13,991 nt of DNA. Source: an uncultured Clostridia bacterium. Lineage in GTDB: Bacteria > Bacillota > Clostridia > Oscillospirales > Ruminococcaceae. The translations under genes were made by a program, and so were the position numbers. The stretch spans positions 1 to 13,991 of the forward strand of contig CALATN010000150.1 of assembly GCA_937891895.1 (NCBI GenBank). Direction: 5' to 3'. Each line of letters starts with the position of its first letter. The first letter of the stretch is position 1. Below are positions 1-4,888 of the stretch, piece after piece. Under the pieces are notes generated by a model. It was not told the origin of the DNA. It saw only the letters and a program-made list of their open reading frames with translations, and did not search any database.

Positions 1-13
1 CCTAAAAACCCTA

Positions 14-38
14 CCAAAGGGGACACCGTCCCCTTTGG
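14..38 (-). terminator. Perfect GC-rich hairpin near left edge, possible leftward terminator or repeat palindrome
   Basis: An 11-bp perfect stem, CCAAAGGGGAC (14-24) with GTCCCCTTTGG (28-38), encloses a 3-nt loop. Read leftward it is followed by TAGGGTTTTTAGG, a short T-run (4-8 on the plus strand), so it could terminate the transcript predicted from the promoter at 84-112. It has no T-run on the rightward side. The high GC stem in an AT-rich gap also fits an intergenic repeat palindrome. Without the sequence to the left the two cannot be separated. Confidence 0.5.
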
Positions 39-83
39 AAACCCATTATTGCTCGCTAAATTATAATTTATAATACATCATAA

Positions 84-112
84 ATTATAGCATTACTGAG
101 TTTAAAAGTCAA
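84..112 (-). promoter_or_regulatory. Leftward sigma-A promoter at window edge
   Basis: On the minus strand, TTGACT (107-112) lies 17 bp from TATAAT (84-89), and the -10 is preceded by TG plus one base, an extended -10. Transcription would start near 77 and run left through the 14-38 hairpin and out of the window. The -35 overlaps the T-rich tail of the terminator at 116-142, so the two units are back to back. An AT inverted repeat (62-71 with 80-89) covers the -10 and start region and could be an operator or simply AT-rich sequence. Confidence 0.6.
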
Positions 113-115
113 CAA

Positions 116-142
116 AACCGTCCACGGAAGTCGTGGACGGTT
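116..142 (-). terminator. Intrinsic terminator of the cytidylate kinase-like gene
   Basis: AACCGTCCACG (116-126) pairs with CGTGGACGGTT (132-142) over a 5-nt loop, an 11-bp stem. On the minus strand the stem is followed by a T-rich stretch (TTTTGTTGACTTTT). It starts 8 bp past the stop codon of the leftward gene 151-747. Confidence 0.85.
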
Positions 143-150
143 GAATTGGT

Positions 151-747
151 TTATTCGATAGCTTTTGCAATGATTTCGACGGCTTTGTCGATACCGAAGC
201 GGTTGCTGTCAAGATTAAGGTCATAGCTGGAATGTGAAGCCCATTTTTTATCAGTATAAAAATCGTAGTAGCATTTTCTCTGCTTGTCGTTTTTCTTGAT
301 AAGCTGGAGAGCCTGCTGTTCATTGACATTCATACGCTCCATAATCCGCTTTACTCTTGCTTCTGTTGGTGCATAGATAAATACATTCAGCAGCTCCACT
401 TCTTCATTGCGAAGGATATAGTCGGAGCATCTGCCGACAATTACTGCATTTTCAGTTTTTGCAATATCCTTGATAACCTGTGACTGAAGGGAGTAAAGTG
501 TATCATTCGTGCAGATATTAGCGTTGATGCTGGTCTGCCCTGTCTGGGACATTGCCGCATAAAGCCACGGATTTGCTGCCTTTTCGTCGGCATTTGTCAG
601 TGCCTCGTGGCTTAATCCGCCCTTTTCGGCTGCAAGGATAATCAGATTTTTATCGTAAAACGAGTAATTCAGCTTTTGCGAAAGCTTTTCGCCGATTTCA
701 CGTCCTCCGCTTCCGAATTGTCTGCCTATTGTAATTATTTTTTTCAT
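151..747 (-). CDS. Cytidylate kinase-like family P-loop protein
   Basis: The 198-aa protein resembles the cytidylate kinase-like family (Pfam Cytidylate_kin2), cytosolic nucleotide-binding proteins related to CMP kinase. Near the N terminus is an atypical Walker A loop, GRQFGSGGREIG (residues 8-19), followed by FYDKN, which is typical of this family. A central VIVGRCSDYIL and a C-terminal basic region with YYDFYTDKKW complete the pattern. A GTG six bases upstream is also open, but AAGGAGG (755-761) is almost touching it. The spacing is 7 nt to the ATG at 747, so that ATG is chosen. The gene is monocistronic, with its own promoter (781-809) and terminator (116-142). Members of this family are often annotated only as cytidylate kinase-like and the substrate is unproven, so true CMP kinase activity should not be assumed. 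Confidence 0.85.
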   Translation of the reverse strand: MKKIITIGRQFGSGGREIGEKLSQKLNYSFYDKNLIILAAEKGGLSHEALTNADEKAANPWLYAAMSQTGQTSINANICTNDTLYSLQSQVIKDIAKTENAVIVGRCSDYILRNEEVELLNVFIYAPTEARVKRIMERMNVNEQQALQLIKKNDKQRKCYYDFYTDKKWASHSSYDLNLDSNRFGIDKAVEIIAKAIE

Positions 748-780
748 AAGCACGCCTCCTTGCTTTGATTTTATAAATAA

Positions 781-809
781 ATTATATCATTTTTGCACAT
801 AAAAATCAA
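781..809 (-). promoter_or_regulatory. Promoter of the cytidylate kinase-like gene
   Basis: Minus strand: TTGATT (804-809), 17-bp spacer, TATAAT (781-786), with TGA directly before the -10 (extended -10). The predicted start lies about 25-30 bp upstream of the AAGGAGG ribosome binding site. Confidence 0.7.
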
Positions 810-839
810 TAGCTGTTGAAAATATTTTTGCACAAACAA

Positions 840-867
840 CAAAGCCGTACATTTCTGTACGGCTTTG
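840..867 (-). terminator. Terminator of the zinc-ribbon membrane protein gene
   Basis: CAAAGCCGTACA (840-851) pairs perfectly with TGTACGGCTTTG (856-867) around a TTTC loop, a 12-bp stem. Leftward, the following bases are TTGTTTGTGCAAAAATATTTT, a modest T-rich tail. It lies 20 bp past the stop codon of the gene at 888-1325. Confidence 0.75.
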
Positions 868-887
868 GAATAAATTATCTAACCGAA

Positions 888-1325
888 TTACTTGAGGAAA
901 CCGAGGCTGCCGATAATAGCTGGATCCTTTGCCTTACCGTTGCAAACCTGGAAGAATGCGATAATACGAAGCACAAGACAGATGATGAAACCAACAATGT
1001 AAGCAATCTGACCAAGGAAAGGAATGATGTTTACAAAAACAAGAAGTGTTTCAACAACTATGAATTTGAGAGCTGTACGGATGTGGAATGTAACATACTT
1101 TGAAGTATTTGTCATAAGCAGTGCGATGATAAGGCCGATAGGGCCGAGGAGATATGGAAGCATTGCAACAACCTTGTTGTCGGAAATATCTCTTGGGTCA
1201 AACTCAGCTGTATGGTCATCGGAATCACCTGATGCAGCAGCGGGAGCAACAAAAATTGCTTCGCAATTAGGACATACAGATGCGTTGTCGTCGCACTGTG
1301 CGCCGCATTTTGAACAGTATTTCAT
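888..1325 (-). CDS. Zinc-ribbon membrane protein, DUF4870-like
   Basis: The 145-aa protein starts with a zinc ribbon: two CxxC pairs at residues 4-7 and 18-21. An Ala/Asp-rich linker (about 25-50) leads to a membrane part with hydrophobic segments near 52-71, 87-103 and 106-126. The VTFHIRTAL stretch between the first two segments and the PLLGPIG-like turn (here YLLGPIGLI) are what one sees in the DUF4870/Tic20-like family of small multi-pass proteins. The ATG at 1325 has AAGGGG upstream with about 9 nt spacing. The gene is monocistronic, with a near-perfect sigma-A promoter (1360-1388) and its own hairpin terminator, so it may be well expressed. Its role is unknown. Zinc-ribbon plus DUF4870 fusions are common in Firmicutes without an assigned function. 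Confidence 0.75.
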   Translation of the reverse strand: MKYCSKCGAQCDDNASVCPNCEAIFVAPAAASGDSDDHTAEFDPRDISDNKVVAMLPYLLGPIGLIIALLMTNTSKYVTFHIRTALKFIVVETLLVFVNIIPFLGQIAYIVGFIICLVLRIIAFFQVCNGKAKDPAIIGSLGFLK

Positions 1326-1359
1326 ATTGGTATACCCCTTTTCATAAAATAATACATAT

Positions 1360-1388
1360 ATTATAATAAAAAATTCTCGTTATGTCAA
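1360..1388 (-). promoter_or_regulatory. Consensus sigma-A promoter of the zinc-ribbon gene
   Basis: Minus strand: TTGACA (1383-1388), exactly 17 bp, TATAAT (1360-1365). Both hexamers are perfect matches to the sigma-A consensus. The predicted start is roughly 10-15 bp before the AAGGGG ribosome binding site of the gene at 888-1325. Confidence 0.85.
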
Positions 1389-1429
1389 TACAAAAGCAAT
1401 ATATTGTCTGAATGTGTATTATAATAAAT

Positions 1430-1451
1430 AGGCATCGGAGAACCGATGCCT
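1430..1451 (-). terminator. Terminator of the 58-aa protein gene
   Basis: AGGCATCGG (1430-1438) pairs with CCGATGCCT (1443-1451) around AGAA. Leftward it is followed by ATTTATTATAA, a weak T-rich tail. It lies about 15 bp beyond the stop of the gene at 1467-1643. Confidence 0.65.
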
Positions 1452-1466
1452 GAAAATTTACACTAA

Positions 1467-1643
1467 TTATGCTCTCTGAGAGTTAAGCCATGCAGCATAT
1501 TCGTTTTCGGAAATCTGCTTTGTCATCACCCCGAACTGGAAGTCATGAGCTTTGGCAATAAATGAATTGAACGCCTGAAGGTCACCGTCAAGCTTGTACT
1601 GTTCCTGCTTCTGGCGATAAATTTCCTCATACAATAAAGTCAT
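1467..1643 (-). CDS. Small hypothetical protein, 58 aa
   Basis: A longer frame begins at 1727, but AAGGAG lies 9 nt upstream of the ATG at 1643. The upstream part overlaps a -10 element (1677-1682), so the protein is taken as 58 aa, beginning MTLLYEEIYRQKQEQY. It is charged and soluble, rich in Gln, Glu and Lys, with likely helices. It has no signal peptide, membrane segment, Cys motif or domain that I recognise. The gene has its own ribosome binding site, promoter and hairpin terminator, which argues that it is real despite its size. No function is proposed. Confidence 0.65.
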   Translation of the reverse strand: MTLLYEEIYRQKQEQYKLDGDLQAFNSFIAKAHDFQFGVMTKQISENEYAAWLNSQRA

Positions 1644-1676
1644 AATAACTCTCTCCTTTGTAACAATCTGTTGGTA

Positions 1677-1705
1677 ATTATAACATAAAACCGTCCTGTT
1701 TTCTA
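1677..1705 (-). promoter_or_regulatory. Extended -10 promoter of the 58-aa gene
   Basis: Minus strand: TATAAT (1677-1682) preceded by TGT (TGn extended -10), with a weak -35 TAGAAA (1700-1705) at 17 bp. A second candidate further upstream, TTGACA with a 19-bp spacer to TACAAT, is also present but has a long spacer. Confidence 0.5.
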
Positions 1706-1777
1706 TGGTATTATTGTACAAAAACAAATAATTTTACTGTCAATTTTTCCGAATTCACAAATTCGTTTTAAATATGC

Positions 1778-1806
1778 TTGAAATATTAAAATTGATGTGA
1801 TATAAT
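1778..1806 (+). promoter_or_regulatory. Rightward sigma-A promoter of a short transcript
   Basis: Plus strand: TTGAAA (1778-1783), 17 bp, TATAAT (1801-1806), with TGA immediately before the -10 (1798-1800). The start would be near 1813, only about 20 bp before the terminator hairpin at 1832-1862. No gene lies between them. Confidence 0.65.
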
Positions 1807-1812
1807 GAAAAG

Positions 1813-1870
1813 TACCCCATAAAAAAGTGTAAACCCGAAAGGCAGAATTTGTCTTTCGGGTTGTTTTTTT
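1813..1870 (+). ncRNA. Candidate short RNA or attenuated leader
   Basis: This interval is defined only by the promoter at 1778-1806 and the terminator at 1832-1869. It contains ACCCC and an A-rich stretch before the hairpin and no plausible coding frame: an ATG overlapping the -10 is followed by a stop after five codons. It could be a small RNA, a leader whose terminator is regulated, or a leftover of a lost gene. I recognise no known RNA family in it. Confidence 0.35.
1832..1869 (+). terminator. Strong intrinsic terminator with no gene in front of it
   Basis: AACCCGAAAG (1832-1841) pairs with CTTTCGGGTT (1853-1862). The stem extends inward through a G-U pair to a GAATT loop. TTGTTTTTTT follows, a strong rightward tail. 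The only rightward promoter before it is at 1778-1806. It therefore ends a transcript of roughly 55-60 nt, or attenuates read-through to the lipoprotein genes at 2007. Confidence 0.8.
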
Positions 1871-1934
1871 GCACACAAGAAAAGTAGAGAAATTGAAAAT
1901 ATTTGGCTAAATAATGGAAAATGTCGGTAAAAGC

Positions 1935-1963
1935 TATACTTTTTTGTGATAAAGCGTTATAAT
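1935..1963 (+). promoter_or_regulatory. Likely promoter of the lipoprotein pair
   Basis: A perfect TATAAT (1958-1963) lies about 29 bp before the AAGGGAG ribosome binding site of the lipoprotein gene at 2007. The -35 region at 17 bp is TATACT (1935-1940), a weak match, so activation or a different -35 register is possible. Confidence 0.5.
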
Positions 1964-2006
1964 GTAAAACATATGTTAAATTGAAAATATGAAGGGAGAT
2001 ATGATT

Positions 2007-2699
2007 ATGAAAAAGGTAATATCTGTTTTTGCTGCAATGCTTGTATGCGGTGCACTTTTTACAGGCTGCGGAGGACCTAAGATTGTTGGTGAATATGACA
2101 ACTTTACAGCTCTTGCTGAATCCGATGTATTTGAACTTGCGGAAGACACCGTTTCCGCAGATAAGAGCAACACATACAGCTTTGTAAAGACACTTGAGGG
2201 TGCTGAGGAGCTTTACGTGGACGTTGAATCTGAGGATGGCAGTATGTCTATGGTAATGGGTATGGCTGCTGACAAGATTGCAATGAAGATGAAGGAGCCT
2301 GAAAGCGAAACAAATATGACAATTATCATTACTGACAACGTAATGTATATGCTTGATGATGCAACAAAGTCAGGCTACAGCATGGAAGCTGATGAAAGTA
2401 TGCTGGAGGAATATAACCTTGAGTCAATTCTCGGCGAAATTGACTTTGATGCGGAAATTGCTGATGCAGAAGATGTCAAGGTTTGCGGAGTAAAGGTTTC
2501 TGACGAGGTTTATACATTTGAGGTTGCTGAAACAGGCGGCGGATTTGTTTTTGACAAGAGCGACAAGCTTTGTGCTATTATTTCTGATGATGAGGATACA
2601 GCTCTTAAAGTAAATGAATTTACAGCTGAAGTTCCTGACGAGGTATTTGCTGTTCCTACAGATTATGAAATCGTTGATATGGCATCACTTCTCGGTTAA
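2007..2699 (+). CDS. Met-rich secreted lipoprotein A
   Basis: The 230-aa protein has a lipoprotein signal: a Lys pair, a hydrophobic run and the lipobox LFTGC, with Cys21 as the predicted lipidated residue. ATGs at 1989 and 2001 are in frame, but AAGGGAG (1992-1998) overlaps or crowds them. The spacing to the ATG at 2007 is 8 nt. The mature part is acidic and probably beta-rich, with a methionine-rich stretch (MSMVMGM at 80-86, MKM at 94-96) and the core NMTIIITDNVMYMLDDATK at 103-121. The next gene is a clear paralogue over nearly the whole mature domain, ending in matching YEIVD motifs, and the 68-bp gap lacks a good terminator, so the two are probably co-transcribed. The fold may be LolA/LppX-like, but that is an inference from the pattern only. 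No function is assigned. Confidence 0.8.
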   Translation: MKKVISVFAAMLVCGALFTGCGGPKIVGEYDNFTALAESDVFELAEDTVSADKSNTYSFVKTLEGAEELYVDVESEDGSMSMVMGMAADKIAMKMKEPESETNMTIIITDNVMYMLDDATKSGYSMEADESMLEEYNLESILGEIDFDAEIADAEDVKVCGVKVSDEVYTFEVAETGGGFVFDKSDKLCAIISDDEDTALKVNEFTAEVPDEVFAVPTDYEIVDMASLLG

Positions 2700-2714
2700 T
2701 TGAAGAAAAGATAA

Positions 2715-2738
2715 TCCCGTGTATACACATATGCGGGA
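2715..2738 (+). other. Weak hairpin between the paired lipoprotein genes
   Basis: TCCCG (2715-2719) can pair with CGGGA (2734-2738) around a 14-nt loop containing the palindrome GTGTATACAC. There is no T-run after it, so it is unlikely to be a full terminator. It may be a processing or stability element that sets different levels of the two lipoproteins. Confidence 0.3.
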
Positions 2739-2767
2739 CTTGACAAATTAAGAAAGGATATTGAATT

Positions 2768-3658
2768 ATGAAAAAGTTTTTAGCGGCAATTATTTCTCTC
2801 GCAATGTGTGCATCAATGCTCACAGCTTGCGGAAAAGATACTGAAACAGCAGAGGTAAGCGACGTTACAACAACTGCTTCCGAAACTTTAGCAGAAACAG
2901 AAGCTGCAACAACTGAAGCAACAGAGGCAGAAACAACTGAAGCTGAAACAGAGGCAACAACAGAGGAAACTACTGTAGCTGAAACAGAAGCAGAAACAGA
3001 AGCAGAAACTGAGGCGGAAACCAAGGCTGAAGCTAAGGCAGCAAGCTATTCAAGCCTTGCAGATTTTGCAAAGTCAGGTGATGCATACAATCTTGATACA
3101 AAGGATATTCCTGCGGAAGACAGCCTTACATATGATTGGATCAGAATTTTTGAAGGTGCAACAGGCATTTATATGGATGCGGAATATGTTGACGGCAGCG
3201 TTGCTGTTGTAATGGGTATGAAGCAGGACAATATGTATATGTATATGTACGAAGCTGCAAGCAACACAAATATGACAATCATTCTCATTGACGGCAAGAT
3301 GTATATGCTTGACGAGGCTACAAAGACAGGTTACAGCATGACAGCAGATGCATCACTTATGGAGGAGTATGATGTTGAAGCAATGCTCGGCGATATTGAT
3401 TTTGATGCAGAAACAGCAAATGCTGAAGATGTAAAGACTACAAAGATTGAAATCGGCGGTGAGGAATATACACTTGAAATTGCAGAAACACAGGGTGTGT
3501 TCCTTTTTGACAAGAATGACGAAATTGTTGCTATTCTTGCAGAAGAAAACGGCACTGTCAATGCACTCAAGATCAACGAATTTTCAGGCGATGCTCCCGA
3601 TAAGCTTTTCAAGGCCCCTACAGGATATGAAATTGTTGATTTAGATTCCGTACAGTAA
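2768..3658 (+). CDS. Met-rich secreted lipoprotein B with Thr/Glu/Ala linker
   Basis: The 296-aa protein has the lipobox MLTAC, with Cys21 predicted as lipidated. A low-complexity Thr/Glu/Ala linker spans residues 22-92 (many TEAE units), probably a cell-wall-spanning spacer. Residues 95-296 are paralogous to lipoprotein A: MVMGM/VVMGM, NMTII, MYMLD(D/E)ATK, LG(E/D)IDFDAE, AEDVK and YEIVD occur in the same order. The Met/Tyr run MYMYMY at 156-161 is encoded by a short tandem repeat. AAAGGA lies 9 nt before the ATG. A strong terminator follows at once (3661-3693). The linker is the main difference from A, suggesting the same domain shown at two distances from the membrane. Function is unknown. 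The Met-rich core could be a metal or membrane contact, but this is speculative. Confidence 0.8.
   Translation: MKKFLAAIISLAMCASMLTACGKDTETAEVSDVTTTASETLAETEAATTEATEAETTEAETEATTEETTVAETEAETEAETEAETKAEAKAASYSSLADFAKSGDAYNLDTKDIPAEDSLTYDWIRIFEGATGIYMDAEYVDGSVAVVMGMKQDNMYMYMYEAASNTNMTIILIDGKMYMLDEATKTGYSMTADASLMEEYDVEAMLGDIDFDAETANAEDVKTTKIEIGGEEYTLEIAETQGVFLFDKNDEIVAILAEENGTVNALKINEFSGDAPDKLFKAPTGYEIVDLDSVQ
2836..3045 (+). repeat. Low-complexity ACA/GAA/GCA coding repeat
   Basis: This part of lipoprotein B is built from degenerate units of ACA-GAA-GCA-GAA type codons that encode Thr-Glu-Ala-Glu. The most regular part is at about 2985-3020. Such tracts can change length by slippage or recombination while staying in frame. 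The opposite strand reads as Ser/Val-rich frames, which are shadows. Confidence 0.7.
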
Positions 3659-3660
3659 AA

Positions 3661-3693
3661 AATTCCCGTACACTTTATCGGTGTACGGGAATT
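3661..3693. terminator. Bidirectional terminator between convergent genes
   Basis: AATTCCCGTACAC (3661-3673) pairs with GTGTACGGGAATT (3681-3693), a perfect 13-bp stem with a 7-nt loop. Rightward it is followed by GCTGTTTTATG. Leftward it is followed by TTTTTT from the A-run before it. It sits between the stop codons of lipoprotein B (3658) and the GH5 gene (3715), and can serve both. Confidence 0.85.
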
Positions 3694-3714
3694 GCTGTTT
3701 TATGAGGTAAATAA

Positions 3715-4854
3715 TCAGTTCTTGCCGAGGGGGTAAACCTTGTCGGGGTAAAGGGACTCAACCTTCTTTGTTGCAATTTCAAGGTCAGCCCACACGTCAG
3801 CGTGTTCAGCACCGTTGTTGGAGCACCACATCATTGAGCCGTTCCAGCCGTTTGCGAGGGTGTTTTCGTAGGCGTACTCGTAAGTCTGACCGTCGCCAAG
3901 GCCGAATTCGCCGAGAAATGCAGGTTTTGTTCCGTCAAGACCGAAGTCTGTTGGGGACATATCAAACGGGCAGCCCATATAGCTTCTCATCCAGTCGTAG
4001 TAGTGAACGGAATAGAAATCAAGACAAGCGTTGTCACCTGCGTATGATTTCATAACCTCGTCGGAAACAACGTTGCCCATATATTTTTCATTATCGGAGT
4101 TGTATTTTACCATACCCATACCGACTGTAACAAGTGCATCAGGATTTGTTTCGTGGATTGCGGATGTGCACTTTGCAAAGAACTTTGAAAGGTTTTCCTT
4201 AGGAAGTCTGCCGCACTCAGCATTTTCGATTACCCAGTCAGGCTCATTCATAAGGTCGATTCCAAGCAGATAAGGATTTGAGCCATAACGTTCAGCGAAA
4301 GGCTTTACATAGCTGTCAATGTAGGACTGCATTGCTGTGTCATCAGTTATTACAGCACGCCATCTGTCAACGTACTGACCGTTCTTGCAGTGGTCAAAGG
4401 AAAGCAGGGTAGGCATAAGGTAAATCTGATGCTTTTCGGCAAGCTCAAACAGCTTGTCAACGTCTGTCCAGTGCTTTTCCACAACCTCACGGACCTGTCC
4501 CGAGGGCTTGAGCTTGATGGAAACCATTGAGTCGCAGTTGACCCAAACACGGACAGCGTTTACGCCGATTGCGTGAAGGTCGGCAAAGTGGCTGTCCCAG
4601 AATTCAGGCTGGAATGAGTCGGAGCCGAATTCGTTCCAGTTCTGCCAGGGGGTGTTTACGCCGTTGATGATAAGCTCCTTTCCGTCAACCATGAATTTTG
4701 TCCCGTCAACGGTAACCTTAGGGGAAGCAGCTTCAACGATTGCTTCTGTTGTTTCTGTCGTTTCAGCGGAGTTACCGCCGTTTCCGCAGCCTGTGAGAAG
4801 GCTTGCTGTCATTACTGCGGAGAGCATTACTCCGCAAAGCTTTTTGATTTTCAT
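3715..4854 (-). CDS. GH5-type glycoside hydrolase lipoprotein (cellulase or mannanase-like)
   Basis: The 379-aa protein starts with a lipoprotein signal (lipobox LLTGC, Cys23) and a short Thr/Glu linker (30-42). A clan GH-A (beta/alpha)8 domain fills the rest. Diagnostic points are VRVW (101-104), LMNEP with the likely acid/base Glu204, SVHYYDW (282-288) with the conserved His/Tyr, and FLGEFG with the likely nucleophile Glu316, then a Trp in SMMWC (340-344). The retaining mechanism and outer-surface hydrolysis of beta-1,4-glucan or mannan follow from family knowledge. The substrate cannot be fixed from sequence reading. AAGGAG lies 8 nt before the ATG. It sits 34 bp downstream of the 863-aa lipoprotein gene with no terminator between, so it is the second gene of that operon. 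There is no dockerin or carbohydrate-binding module. Confidence 0.85.
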   Translation of the reverse strand: MKIKKLCGVMLSAVMTASLLTGCGNGGNSAETTETTEAIVEAASPKVTVDGTKFMVDGKELIINGVNTPWQNWNEFGSDSFQPEFWDSHFADLHAIGVNAVRVWVNCDSMVSIKLKPSGQVREVVEKHWTDVDKLFELAEKHQIYLMPTLLSFDHCKNGQYVDRWRAVITDDTAMQSYIDSYVKPFAERYGSNPYLLGIDLMNEPDWVIENAECGRLPKENLSKFFAKCTSAIHETNPDALVTVGMGMVKYNSDNEKYMGNVVSDEVMKSYAGDNACLDFYSVHYYDWMRSYMGCPFDMSPTDFGLDGTKPAFLGEFGLGDGQTYEYAYENTLANGWNGSMMWCSNNGAEHADVWADLEIATKKVESLYPDKVYPLGKN

Positions 4855-4888
4855 TTCATATTCTCCTTATATAAAATTATTTTGTGCT

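Noticed and set aside
816..1103. Rightward open frame over the zinc-ribbon gene
   Set aside because: It overlaps the well supported leftward gene 888-1325 and its terminator, has no ribosome binding site, and its product has no recognisable pattern.
1467..1727. Longer 86-aa version of the small leftward protein
   Set aside because: The ATG at 1727 is upstream of the extended -10 at 1677-1682 and lacks a Shine-Dalgarno, whereas the ATG at 1643 has AAGGAG at 9 nt.
1801..1823. Five-codon frame starting at the ATG within TATAATGAAA
   Set aside because: The ATG overlaps the -10 element, so it lies upstream of the transcript start and cannot be translated from that promoter.
2740..2768. TTGACA at 2740-2745 as a promoter for lipoprotein B
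   Set aside because: No -10 lies at 16-18 bp; that position falls on the start codon region. Co-transcription with lipoprotein A is simpler.
2656..3024. Leftward Ser/Val-rich open frame opposite lipoprotein B
   Set aside because: It is the antisense reading of the Thr/Glu/Ala linker repeat. Low-complexity repeats stay open in several frames, and no start signal is present.
2836..3045. CRISPR-like or satellite repeat
   Set aside because: Units are short degenerate codon repeats inside an intact reading frame, with no spacers or conserved repeat length.
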